NCBI GenBank assembly: GCA_003141855.1
Contig: PLNS01000012.1
Span: 17,135-81,134 of the forward strand
Length of the DNA stretch: 64,000 bases
Direction of reading: 5' to 3'
Origin: Candidatus Bathyarchaeota archaeon
Lineage (GTDB): Archaea > Thermoproteota > Bathyarchaeia > Bathyarchaeales > Bathycorpusculaceae
Shown here: positions 25,749 to 33,048 of the stretch, piece after piece
How the letters are laid out: each line of letters begins with the position of its first letter
How positions within the stretch are numbered: position 1 is the stretch's first letter
Position numbers and translations under genes: made by a program
The notes under the pieces: generated by a model
What the model was told of the DNA's origin: nothing
Databases searched by the model: none
Seen by the model: the letters and a program-made list of their open reading frames with translations, nothing else

Positions 25749-26609
25749 ATGCAGTTAGCGATGAAAACAAAGATAGTCTATTCAGAAAAATGTTTAGGCT
25801 ATGGCACATGGCACGTGGAAGGACCCCAACGAGTAAAAGCTGCACATGAAGTTTTGCAAGCGAAGGGTTACGAGTTCATGGAGCCAACGCCAGCAAACGA
25901 CGAGGAGCTTTTGACCATTCATGACGCTGATTACCTTTTTAACGTAAAAAAAGGGTTAGTTGAAGATTCAGACACACCCGCATACGACAACATCTACCAG
26001 TTCGCAAGACTCTCGGTCGGCGGTGCACTTTTAGCTAGCAAGATTAATGGTTTTTCACTCATGCGCCCACCTGGACACCATGTTGGAAGAAATGGTGCTG
26101 CTTTGGGTGTTTACACGCGTGGATTCTGCTACCTAAACAACATCGCCATAGCCGTTAAAGAGTCAGGGAAACACACATTGATCTTGGACATCGATGGCCA
26201 CCACGGGAATGGAACGCAGGAGATTTTTCAAGGGGACGAAAAAGTCGTTTATGTTTCGCTGCACCAATCGCCCAATTACCCAGGAACGGGCAATTTCACC
26301 GAGGGCAACTGCATTAACTTCGCGTTGCCAGCGAATTATGGTGGAAAACGGTACTTAGAAACCCTCGACAAAGCATTAGGCATGGTTGATTTGGCAAAGT
26401 TTGAGGCGGTTGCAGTTTCCGCGGGTTTTGACACGCATCAGGGTGATTTAGCAACTTTAGGCTTGGTTGAGCAGGATTACTTTGAGATCGGCAAAAGAGT
26501 CGCGTTACTAAAAAAGCCCGCGTTCTTTGTTCTGGAAGGCGGTTACGTTGGCGAGAAAGTTGGATTGGATATTGACAGTTTTCTGCGGGGTTATGAAGAA
26601 AACTTGTAG
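25749..26609 (+). CDS. histone deacetylase-fold protein (acetylpolyamine/acetoin type)
   Basis: 286 residues of the arginase/deacetylase zinc fold. Visible: MRPPGHHVGRNGAALG near 104 (the HH catalytic pair), FCYLNNIAIAV near 125, ILDIDGHHGNGTQEIF near 144 (zinc-binding D and H), and a late LEGGYVGEKVG near 266. ATG 25749, or ATG 25761 as in most relatives. In archaea these enzymes may deacetylate polyamines or proteins. Two DHS-family genes nearby make a polyamine substrate appealing but unproven. Confidence 0.9.
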   Translation: MQLAMKTKIVYSEKCLGYGTWHVEGPQRVKAAHEVLQAKGYEFMEPTPANDEELLTIHDADYLFNVKKGLVEDSDTPAYDNIYQFARLSVGGALLASKINGFSLMRPPGHHVGRNGAALGVYTRGFCYLNNIAIAVKESGKHTLILDIDGHHGNGTQEIFQGDEKVVYVSLHQSPNYPGTGNFTEGNCINFALPANYGGKRYLETLDKALGMVDLAKFEAVAVSAGFDTHQGDLATLGLVEQDYFEIGKRVALLKKPAFFVLEGGYVGEKVGLDIDSFLRGYEENL

Positions 26610-26625
26610 TAAATGGCGAAAAAGG

Positions 26626-27240
26626 TTATTTTTGTTTTTTAGTCTTTTCCTTCTTGTTTAGGGCTTGTAGTTTCTCTGTGATTTTTTCAGATCGTTTTTC
26701 TGCGGTGGCTAAGAGTGGTTTCCAGTCTTTGTTCTTGATAGTCGCCGTTAATTTTTCTGTTTGTGCGTACAGGTTTGCTAGGGCGTCGTTGAAGCGTTTT
26801 TCTGCTGCTTCGTCTGACTCAACTATTTCTAAGGCTTCTTCGGGGCATGATTCGACGCATTTTGGTTCGCCTTCACAGAGGTCGCATGCGATGGCTTTTC
26901 CGGTGTCGGAGTGGATGGTGATTCCTCCGTGTTCGCAGGCTTGTACGCACCAGTCGCAGCCTTTGCATTTATCCTCATCGATGATTAGTAAGCCTGTGCT
27001 CGCTGATTGCGAGAGTGCACGTTCGGGGCATGCTTTTACGCACCTTGCGTTTTGGCATCCTCGGCAAGTTAAAGCAAAATTGAAGACAGGCGCCATGCGG
27101 ACAACTCTGATTCTGGACCTGAGGGGATTCCAGATGCCTTCACCCTTCTCCACTGTGCAAGCGTACTCGCAGATTCCGCAGCCAATGCATTTGCCTGGGT
27201 CAACTGAAACGAATTTTCTTTGTTGAGTTTTAGCAGACAT
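26626..27240 (-). CDS. polyferredoxin, HycB/CooF-like 4Fe-4S subunit with C-terminal tail
   Basis: 204 residues from the ATG at 27240 (MSAKTQ); an upstream start would add 11 odd residues. Four cysteine motifs: CIGCGICEYAC near 19, CRGCQNARCVKACP near 58, CKGCDWCVQAC near 88, and CDLCEGEPKCVESCP near 113, enough for four 4Fe-4S clusters as in electron-transfer subunits of hydrogenases and CODH. The tail after residue 135 is charged and helical, with a lysine-rich end. No catalytic partner is adjacent. Confidence 0.87.
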   Translation of the reverse strand: MSAKTQQRKFVSVDPGKCIGCGICEYACTVEKGEGIWNPLRSRIRVVRMAPVFNFALTCRGCQNARCVKACPERALSQSASTGLLIIDEDKCKGCDWCVQACEHGGITIHSDTGKAIACDLCEGEPKCVESCPEEALEIVESDEAAEKRFNDALANLYAQTEKLTATIKNKDWKPLLATAEKRSEKITEKLQALNKKEKTKKQK

Positions 27241-27410
27241 TAATACCAAACCTTCTGGTGGGTAGAGTATCACTGTGCATAATTGGCTTTTAACCGTTAC
27301 CCAAGAAAAACGCTTTTTTCATGGAAAAGACGTTGAAAACACAAATTAACAACAATATGGTACGTAATGTGACTTTTAGTTATCGTTTGCTGTATTTTTG
27401 CCTTGGATGC

Positions 27411-27611
27411 TCAGTGCCCTCGGTTTGCAAACGTTTCTGAATGGAGTTTTCCGCCTGAAGCCCAGTTCTCCCTAGGTATTTCAGATATTACAATTGTAGT
27501 GGCTTGACTGGGAATACCTATGTCCACAAAAACCTTTGTTATTCCCTCAACTACCTTTTTCTTGTTCTCTAAACTAATTCCAGACCAAACAGAAACTTGC
27601 ACAACAGGCAC
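27411..27611 (-). CDS. 4-oxalocrotonate tautomerase family protein
   Basis: 66 residues when started at the GTG at 27609-27611. That start puts proline directly after the initiator (PVVQVSVWSGISLENKKKVV), and proline-1 is the catalytic base of this family after Met removal, so it is preferred over the longer frame up to 27638. The rest (VEGITKVFVDIGIPSQATTI, VISEIPRENW) matches the small tautomerase fold. Substrate unknown. Confidence 0.85.
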   Translation of the reverse strand: MPVVQVSVWSGISLENKKKVVEGITKVFVDIGIPSQATTIVISEIPRENWASGGKLHSETFANRGH

Positions 27612-28078
27612 ATAAATCACCAATCTGCTAAAAGACACAGTGGCAAATTAATTTTTCCTAAAAGGCATGGTTTGTGCGATGACTGGTTCGTTAATGCGCT
27701 TATGGTTTTTTCTTTTGTGTGGTTGTGGGTTTTTTCTGTTGCACGTCTTTTGGGTTGGGGGGTTTGCTGGTTTTTTGGTCAGGGTTGTTTTTTGCTTGCT
27801 GTTTGGTTGTGGTATAGGAGGTTTTGGCTTCACAAGTATGTTGGTTTGGTTGGTTGTGGATGTGAGCTATGTTGGGGTGAGCGGGTTGTGGAGAAACTAG
27901 AAACCCAAAATCTCCGCCCTACCCGAAAGCGCCGTCCCAGAATCCACCAGGACAACTAATGCAAACTAGAACTTTATGAGCGTGCTTTGCCACGCAGTAG
28001 CGAAAAGATTGCCAAGGAGTGATTTGAACCAGGAATAGGGGACTATACACCCAACCGTGGGAAAAGGTTACAAGTCTT
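27612..28078. other. intergenic region with strong G/T strand bias
   Basis: 467 bp between the tautomerase gene and the first island gene. Bases about 27690-27880 are almost all G and T on the plus strand, so several long but low-complexity frames appear in both directions. None has a convincing start, domain or codon pattern. It adjoins the left end of the tRNA-linked island. Confidence 0.55.
28041..28070 (-). repeat. island motif, copy 1
   Basis: ACACCCAACCGTGGGAAAAG with GTTA following. It lies just downstream of the frameshifted gene at 28079-28637. It matches copy 4 best. Confidence 0.6.
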
Positions 28079-28637
28079 TTATGGCAAATTTGTCCACACT
28101 GGTGTTACAGTCCAGTTGGTAACAACGCCTTCATGGTAGATGTCTAAGTCAATAATCACTGCCTGACCGCTAGTTAAATTTCCAAGTTGAGCTGGACCAA
28201 GTTGAATTAACAGAAGTAATTGACGAATCCGTCCCGTAATTGTATCCACTTACAAATGGCACGGTCATGTTTATCTCTAATACGCCTGTGCCAGAATAAG
28301 CTTCGACTTTTAATCCAGCGTTGTATGCTGTGCTGTTCCCCATGTTATAAGCGGACCCTTGAATGAAAAGCCGCCAAGACGGACCCCAATCGGTTTCCAG
28401 TTCAGTGACTCCTAAGTCTGTTATGACGTGAGGTTTGGATAAATCTGGCTGAACTGCGATTTGGTTTGTCAAATTGGCTATTTCTTTATTTTGATTTGAA
28501 ATTTGAGATTCTAACGAAGCTATTTTTGAATTACTATTATTTAATGTAGTGTTGTAATAAATTGCCGTTCCAGCAATTGCACTTACAAAGAGCATAGCAA
28601 CAATCAAAGCTGTTATTACGGTTCTTATCTTGCTCAT
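28079..28637 (-). pseudogene. secreted/membrane-anchored protein gene with 3' frameshift
   Basis: Read from ATG at 28637: an N-terminal membrane helix (ALIVAMLFVSAIAGTAIYY), a coiled coil (IASLESQISNQNKEIANLTN) and a beta-rich extracellular domain. The uninterrupted frame stops at 28170 after STWKFN, but the next frame continues the domain (GNLTSGQAVIIDLDIYHEG, then a VTPVWTN ending) to TAA at 28079-28081. A single-base indel near 28176-28195, in a short TCAACTTGG duplication, explains this. Either a fresh pseudogene, a programmed shift or an assembly error. Confidence 0.7.
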
Positions 28638-28685
28638 AATTTCAATTGGAAACAGTTTACAATAAAAGGTTATCCGTAAAAGTTC

Positions 28686-28705
28686 CTTGACTGTGGCTAG
28701 TCAAG
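28686..28705. promoter_or_regulatory. inverted repeat upstream of the 28637 gene
   Basis: CTTGACT and AGTCAAG, 7-bp perfect arms separated by 6 bp, 49 bp upstream of the start. The homologous leader at 31421-31452 has a 9-bp version. Confidence 0.6.
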
Positions 28706-28730
28706 GTTTCTGGACTTAAAAGATAGAGAG

Positions 28731-28761
28731 GGTGGGTACACCATATCGCTGGAAAAGGTCA
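28731..28761 (-). repeat. island motif, copy 2 (leader type)
   Basis: GGTGGGTACACCATATCGCT then GGAAAAGGTCA. GGTG and CACC form a small dyad. It lies between the tRNA fragment at 28783 and the inverted repeat at 28686. Confidence 0.75.
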
Positions 28762-28782
28762 AGGGGATAGGTTGTTGGTTGG

Positions 28783-28804
28783 TGCGGAGGGTGGGATTTG
28801 AACC
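28783..28804 (-). other. tRNA-Leu 3'-end fragment
   Basis: TGCGGAGGGTGGGATTTGAA and the next two bases are identical to the last 22 nt of the tRNA-Leu(GAG) gene at 32792. The copy then breaks off. Interpreted as an attachment-site scar. Confidence 0.75.
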
Positions 28805-28845
28805 TCAATAAGGTTTTTTTCCCGAAAGATACTTTGGCAAAGAAA

Positions 28846-28876
28846 GGGTAGGCAGATACTTGTGTAGGAAAAGGTC
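28846..28876 (-). repeat. island motif, copy 3, with vestigial coding tail
   Basis: Most diverged copy; ends GTAGGAAAAGGTCT. On the minus strand the DNA just before it encodes HRKTTNLSK and a TAG that forms part of the motif. This resembles the C-terminal tails of the genes at 29590 and 30334, but lies beyond the stop of the gene at 28916. Confidence 0.55.
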
Positions 28877-28915
28877 TACTTGCTCAGGTTTGTTGTTTTT
28901 CGATGCGTTCTACAT

Positions 28916-29458
28916 CTAAAGTCCACTGCTTGTGTAGATTAAATAGCTGTTGCCTATTGCGGTGACAACATAAACTGTTCCGCCATTATGAAACGGGTTT
29001 GGTGAATTGTTACCCTGTACCTGTATTGTTATTGTAACGCTTTGAGTAGGAGGTAACGCATATCCATTTTCTATCGCGGGAATAATTACAGGCACAGGGT
29101 TCATACTCCTATAAGGCGTCCCATCTATGATTATGTTCGTAATTGTGGCAGTATTAGCACCAGAGTTTTGAAGAGTAAACGTCATGTTCCAACCACCCGG
29201 ACCAGACCCGCCGTGAACATCAGTAGATGCCAGATTTTCATTTGCCACTATTATGCTTGTTGGGAAGGGAATAATAGATGGAGTGGGCAAAAGAGTTGGT
29301 GACGTGGTCGGAGTTGGAGCGGTAATTGTTGGAGTTGGTGTGGCAGTTGGAGAACTTTTACTGCTTAGACTGTTAATGAAAACTATAGCACCAACAGTAA
29401 CAAATAAAAGAGCAACCACAATGACAACAATTAACGAATAACTTAACCTACTCATCAC
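28916..29458 (-). CDS. secreted, membrane-anchored protein with Thr/Pro linker
   Basis: 180 residues. An N-terminal hydrophobic helix (LIVVIVVALLFVTVGAIVF) is followed by a linker of T, P and S repeats (about residues 33-65) and a beta-sandwich-like domain with conserved WNMTFTLQNSGANTATITNI, as in archaeal surface and pilin-like proteins. No catalytic motif. The linker is probably glycosylated outside the cell. Third of the island genes; its former C-terminal tail seems to persist downstream (see copy 3). Confidence 0.75.
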   Translation of the reverse strand: MMSRLSYSLIVVIVVALLFVTVGAIVFINSLSSKSSPTATPTPTITAPTPTTSPTLLPTPSIIPFPTSIIVANENLASTDVHGGSGPGGWNMTFTLQNSGANTATITNIIIDGTPYRSMNPVPVIIPAIENGYALPPTQSVTITIQVQGNNSPNPFHNGGTVYVVTAIGNSYLIYTSSGL

Positions 29459-29562
29459 TTCTCTCTCTTGCGTGAACTGATATGTATAACCCTCTTTTTA
29501 GTTCTATTCATGGAACATACTGTTCCCATCTTGGAACAACAAGTTGTAACTTTGCTTATTTA

Positions 29563-29592
29563 GGTGGGGCACCCAAGCGTGGGAAAAGGTCA
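29563..29592 (-). repeat. island motif, copy 4
   Basis: GGTGGGGCACCCAAGCGTGG then GAAAAGGTCA. The stop codon TGA of the gene at 29590 forms the first three bases of the motif on the minus strand. Confidence 0.75.
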
Positions 29593-30207
29593 TTGCTTCA
29601 GGTAAGCGGGTTTTCGATGCTTTCTATAAAGCATTATACCCACACTTATTCCGAAAACTACTGAGATGATAGAAACAACAGCTATGACGGAAAAAGACGA
29701 AGAAGGCTGTGGTTTTTCTATGAACCTTTCGGTTGGAAATGTAACTGTGGCATTGCTATGGGAGTTATCATGGGTATTAGCATAAACGGTCAATGTATGA
29801 TTACCGAAAGGAATCTGTTGAAACGTTGCGACAATTGAGGCGTTTAATGAGTTTACATAATTAGTCTGAATACCAAAAAGCTGGTGAATACCGTCTTGCC
29901 AATCCGCTTGGTAATAAACACTATCAATTATCCAAAAATACGAAGCCACATCTACTGTTAATGTAAAGTTGCTTGCTTGAATTATGGTTTGGTTTTCTGG
30001 CGATATAATCTCAACGATTGGCGGAATATGTGCTTCACGGATTGCAGGCGGTTGAATAATTGGTGAATTTGTATGCCATTGAGTAAACGAAACAATCGGT
30101 TCTATTTGGCTCTTAGCTATTGAAAACGAAGCCATGCTTGAAAGGCAAAGAATAAGAATCAAAGTAATTAGTTGCTTGGAAGACTTTGTTCTTGGCATGT
30201 TTATCAT
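29590..30207 (-). CDS. secreted protein with C-terminal membrane anchor
   Basis: 205 residues from ATG 30207, where a normal signal peptide begins (ITLILILCLSSMASFSIA); the frame is open to an ATG at 30252. The middle part contains a domain with VEIISPENQTIIQASNFTLT and PFGNHTLTVYANTHDNSHSN, typical of archaeal extracellular Ig-like repeats. A C-terminal helix (VIAVVSIISVVFGISVGIML) is followed by YRKHRKPAYLKQ, the same basic tail as the gene at 30334. Surface protein of unknown role. Confidence 0.75.
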   Translation of the reverse strand: MINMPRTKSSKQLITLILILCLSSMASFSIAKSQIEPIVSFTQWHTNSPIIQPPAIREAHIPPIVEIISPENQTIIQASNFTLTVDVASYFWIIDSVYYQADWQDGIHQLFGIQTNYVNSLNASIVATFQQIPFGNHTLTVYANTHDNSHSNATVTFPTERFIEKPQPSSSFSVIAVVSIISVVFGISVGIMLYRKHRKPAYLKQ

Positions 30208-30308
30208 TGAAGCAATAAGAAAAGGTTGCTTATAATTCTCCGCAGAGAACAACCTGTTCCTCTAAAAGAACGGTGAATAAGCCTTATGCTTTAACATAAA
30301 CATGAGTT

Positions 30309-30336
30309 AGGTATACAAAGGCATGGGAAAAGGTCA
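30309..30336 (-). repeat. island motif, copy 5
   Basis: GGCATGGGAAAAGGTCA part is conserved, the left arm is diverged. The stop codon TGA of the gene at 30334 overlaps its first bases on the minus strand. Confidence 0.65.
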
Positions 30337-31371
30337 ATCACTTAAGTTAGCGGGTTTTCGATGCCTAAAATTGATAGCTACAAAGAGAATAACCATCACC
30401 AAAGGTAAAAGTGCCAACAATGAAAACTCTGGAATTGTTGGAGAGGAAGTTGGTCCAAAATTGGGTGGAGAAGGTGTAGGAGTTGATATTGCAATGGATG
30501 TCGGCAACTCAACTATTTCGCTTTTGATATTAAACTGGCTGTTAAGAGGATAATTATCCTTATTGTTTGCATTTATTACGTAAGGGCCATCACCCATGCC
30601 ATCATTGTTAGTATTTGCACCGTTATAATCACTCCAATAATTGCCAACCGAGCCATTATCCCAAGTATTGATTGATTGAGGAACTACAAATGGATAGTTG
30701 GACTCTCTAATATCTAAAACTTGCAAACGATTATTTACAAAGTTGTTATGATAAAAAGTGTTGTTTGAACTATCGTAAAGAAGACAAGCAACTCCTGAAC
30801 TGTCTATAATGTTATTTGCAACAATGATGTTTTTAGTTGTCGAAATGAAATATGTGGCGTTGACATTGTTTACTAAGTTGTTTTTTGCTATAATGTTTGA
30901 AGAACCAGCTTCAATATAAATTGCAGCAGTATGCTGAAGCCAAGAAACACCTGATTTCACAGTATTATTAATTACAATACAATTTTCGGAATAGGTTAAT
31001 CGAATGCCTGACTGAAGGTTGCTAATTACAAAATTTTCTAAAATTACGTTTCTAACTAAGAATAGGTCAATTCCACCAAAGCCGTTACCCCAACCTGAAA
31101 CCATAAACCCATTCCCATCAATGATAGTGTTGTTTCTTTTTATCTCAATTGCACCTGTTATGCTGTCAGTCAAGGTGTAACTATTTCCAGTTTGTTTGAT
31201 TGGTGCTGTTGAGGGACTAACGCTGCCATCGGAGTTTATGATTATTGGCGGGTGTGTGTTTATCGTTGATGTCGGGGAAGGAGTTGTCAGTTGGGATTCA
31301 GCTATAACTGGAATCTCTGCAATGAACATACTTAGAAGCAAGATAACAATAAACGAATGTATCTTCTTCAT
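30334..31371 (-). CDS. parallel beta-helix (NosD-like) surface protein with PEF-CTERM-like anchor
   Basis: 345 residues from ATG 31371 (signal peptide HSFIVILLLSMFIAEIPVIA). The body has right-handed beta-helix repeats (NNTIIDGNGFMVSG, NIIAKNNLVNNVNA, NIIVANNIIDSSG) and the NosD-type ending NYWSDYNGANTNNDGMGDGP. The C terminus reads TIPEFSLLALLPLVMVILF then RHRK, a PEF-CTERM-like sorting signal followed by basic residues. Predicted to be exported and processed or anchored at the surface; ligand unknown. Confidence 0.85.
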   Translation of the reverse strand: MKKIHSFIVILLLSMFIAEIPVIAESQLTTPSPTSTINTHPPIIINSDGSVSPSTAPIKQTGNSYTLTDSITGAIEIKRNNTIIDGNGFMVSGWGNGFGGIDLFLVRNVILENFVISNLQSGIRLTYSENCIVINNTVKSGVSWLQHTAAIYIEAGSSNIIAKNNLVNNVNATYFISTTKNIIVANNIIDSSGVACLLYDSSNNTFYHNNFVNNRLQVLDIRESNYPFVVPQSINTWDNGSVGNYWSDYNGANTNNDGMGDGPYVINANNKDNYPLNSQFNIKSEIVELPTSIAISTPTPSPPNFGPTSSPTIPEFSLLALLPLVMVILFVAINFRHRKPANLSD

Positions 31372-31420
31372 ATAAGATGCGTATTGATTTGGTATCATAA
31401 GAGCCTTTTCGTCAAACTTT

Positions 31421-31452
31421 CTTGACTAAGCTTGAACTACTGGTTAGTCAAG
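31421..31452. promoter_or_regulatory. inverted repeat upstream of the beta-helix gene
   Basis: CTTGACTAA and TTAGTCAAG are perfect 9-bp arms around a 14-bp loop. Same place as the 28686 repeat in the other leader. Candidate operator or hairpin. Confidence 0.65.
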
Positions 31453-31476
31453 GTTTCTTGACAAACAAAAACAGAG

Positions 31477-31507
31477 GGTGGGTACACCACATCGCTGGAA
31501 AAGGTCA
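31477..31507 (-). repeat. island motif, copy 6 (leader type)
   Basis: GGTGGGTACACCACATCGCT then GGAAAAGGTCA; differs from copy 2 at a single base over the shared 31. Confidence 0.8.
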
Positions 31508-31546
31508 AGGCTTTGTATCTTAGGATTTCCACAGGTTTTTGGTTGG

Positions 31547-31591
31547 TGCGGAGGATGGGATTTGAACCCACGAACCCCTGCGGGATAGGAG
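31547..31591 (-). other. tRNA-Leu 3'-half fragment
   Basis: 45 bp matching the 3' half of the tRNA-Leu(GAG) gene at 32792 with one mismatch (A for G at 31554), from the discriminator base through the T-arm and variable arm up to the anticodon stem, where the match stops. It cannot fold as a tRNA. Probable attachment-site duplicate. Confidence 0.85.
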
Positions 31592-31732
31592 GGTACTACG
31601 TGTCCTTAACCACGATTTGCAACAATACATCTCGCGAGCAACAAGGAATTCTGAGACGCTTTTGCAATTTGCCAGTAAGAAAAAGTGTTAAAAGCTAAGT
31701 GCTGTATATAGCAAGCGAGAGAGAGATTTGAG

Positions 31733-31927
31733 ATGACCAATTTCACACAAAAAGACGCAAAAAGTATTCGCAAAAAACTTCAAACAATCGTTGATGATGC
31801 AATGGCTACTGACGATTGTGATCATAATTGCAGAGAATGTGCTTTGCTTTCAAGCATACGAGCAGGAAAAGGAACACAGTGCACTCTTAACATATTAGAA
31901 TTATGCCTTAAGGGAGAACTCGGATAA
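31733..31927 (+). CDS. small cysteine-containing hypothetical protein
   Basis: 64 residues, ATG preceded by GAGAGAGAG-type purines that could act as a ribosome site. Four cysteines in CDHNCRECALLSSIRAGKGT and the following QC suggest a zinc or cluster site. The N-terminal half is helical and charged. Not recognised. The only plus-strand gene in the tRNA-linked region. Confidence 0.55.
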   Translation: MTNFTQKDAKSIRKKLQTIVDDAMATDDCDHNCRECALLSSIRAGKGTQCTLNILELCLKGELG

Positions 31928-32006
31928 ATCAAGAACACAAAATTCAGTAGACCGTTTAGTAGCGATTCGAATATTACAAGTTACATTAAATAGCGTAAGA
32001 GAAATG

Positions 32007-32519
32007 CTAACTTAAGGAAGAGCGGACTATCCATTCATTGCTTGATAAATCGTAGTTCCATTCCCTATAACCTGTCTTCATATATTTCTCTACACGATTC
32101 GTGAAGTATGAGCGAATTTTATTGAGCGCCTCCTTACTCTCAAGAGGAGGGTCAAAGAATTTATGCTCATTGGGTTTCAAGACCTTTCTAATCTCCGTGC
32201 AGTCGGTGTCTATATCGTTGCTTAGAGATATCTGAAATGGGTATGCCTTACATGTAAGGGGTCTTTTTTCATATATTTTACAAACGTTGCCTTCTAAATG
32301 GGGACATGGGGAAACACTAAGCTGGTAAGAAATCACCTTTTCAGGCTTTTTTCTGCCTAATGCGCGTGACGGCTTAACCACGTCATAATTGAACAAATCT
32401 CTCTCTTTTTCAGTAAGAAAGAGCCCCTTGGATATGCCATCCTTGGTTTTAATAAGAGATGAACAGCAAACCCCGCATCTATTGCAAGAAATCGGAATGG
32501 GTTTTAGCAATGCAGACAC
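32007..32519 (-). CDS. YkgJ-family cysteine cluster protein
   Basis: 170 residues. CNRCGVCCSSL near residue 13, CPHLEGNVCKIYEKRPLTC near 73 and KAYPFQ follow the YkgJ (CxxCx2CC, then CxxL..C..Y..RP..C) pattern for metal chelation. An RRKPE-like basic insertion lies in the middle. It sits between the intact tRNA-Leu and the first tRNA fragment, so it would be cargo of the outer unit. Function unknown; relative at 17104. Confidence 0.85.
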   Translation of the reverse strand: MSALLKPIPISCNRCGVCCSSLIKTKDGISKGLFLTEKERDLFNYDVVKPSRALGRKKPEKVISYQLSVSPCPHLEGNVCKIYEKRPLTCKAYPFQISLSNDIDTDCTEIRKVLKPNEHKFFDPPLESKEALNKIRSYFTNRVEKYMKTGYREWNYDLSSNEWIVRSSLS

Positions 32520-32791
32520 CGCTTAAAAAATATTATGAAGATAGCATTTAAGACTTGTTGGCGGTCGTATTTCTTAGAATCCAGTAGACTGCTATCAACG
32601 TTCTGTGCGTTTAACGTGATACTTCTGAGTGGTGCTTGTTGAGTCATACGAAAAGCCTTTAAGCCGATTGCATCAAACAAGCGAAGAGAGGATGCATTCT
32701 TTCTCAATTGAATTGGTAAGACTGGTGAACAATGGTAATCAATCGCTGGTAAACAATAAGGCTGACTTGAGCCCCTTTAGGGCGAAAGAAG
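32520..32791. other. intergenic region next to tRNA-Leu
   Basis: 272 bp between the YkgJ gene and the tRNA 3' end. No gene or copy of the island motif is seen. A GCCCCTTTAGGGC hairpin near 32771-32783 directly beyond the tRNA end could help termination. Confidence 0.5.
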
Positions 32792-32876
32792 TGCGGAGGG
32801 TGGGATTTGAACCCACGAACCCCTGCGGGATAGGAGCCTCAGTCCTACGCCTTTGGCCATGCTGGGCGACCTCCGC
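32792..32876 (-). tRNA. tRNA-Leu, anticodon GAG
   Basis: 85 nt. The acceptor stem GCGGAGG pairs with CCTCCGC, followed by discriminator A. Anticodon stem TAGGA/TCCTA with loop CTGAGGC gives anticodon GAG (leucine CUC/CUU). A long variable arm (TCCCGCAGGGG) confirms class II. The T-arm is GTGGG-TTCAAAT-CCCAC. No intron. Reading its other strand gives the spurious peptide GFEPTNPCGIG. Confidence 0.95.
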
Positions 32877-33016
32877 GCTGTGTTGCGGAAATATAGAAAC
32901 AGGGCACATTTAAAGGCTTTACTTTGTGTTTGGGCGCAATTGTTTTAGGTTTGGTTTGTATTATTGTTTTTATGGAGTTGTGTTTGGGGGTTGTGGTAAG
33001 GTTTATATCACGCCTC

Positions 33017-33031
33017 TATAACACTGTTATA
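33017..33031. promoter_or_regulatory. palindrome at the cysK promoter
   Basis: TATAACA-C-TGTTATA, a perfect 7-bp inverted repeat ending 17 bp before the cysK ATG. A TATA-like box (TTTATATC) is at about 33002-33009, so the palindrome would cover the transcription start. Candidate repressor operator. Confidence 0.6.
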
Positions 33032-33048
33032 ATGTTTAGGTGTTAAAA

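Larger units (their letters stand above)
28041..32791 (-). mobile_element. tRNA-Leu-associated mini-island, probably two tandem units
   Basis: The intact tRNA-Leu at 32792-32876 points leftwards. To its left are two partial copies of its 3' end, at 31547-31591 (45 bp, one mismatch) and 28783-28804 (22 bp). Each partial copy is followed, in the island direction, by the same leader: a GGTTGGTGCGG junction, a ~30-bp motif copy, and an inverted repeat in front of a secreted-protein gene. This is the usual scar pattern of elements inserting at a tRNA 3' end. No integrase gene is visible, so the units would be mobilised in trans or be relics. Confidence 0.55.

Noticed and set aside
27597-27959. Long frames in the G/T-rich tract (120 and 77 codons plus, 61 codons minus)
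   Set aside because: Composition is low-complexity, no domain, no start context; long frames are expected by chance when one strand lacks A and C.
28015-28040. Possible third tRNA fragment (TGATTTGAACC)
   Set aside because: Only about 11 bases match the tRNA T-arm, which occurs by chance; unlike the 22- and 45-bp copies it lacks the acceptor end.
31513-31698. Frame giving GFEPTNPCGIG peptide
   Set aside because: This is the well-known false translation of a tRNA-Leu/Ser 3' half; the DNA is the tRNA fragment at 31547. The same holds for the frame at 32629-32913.
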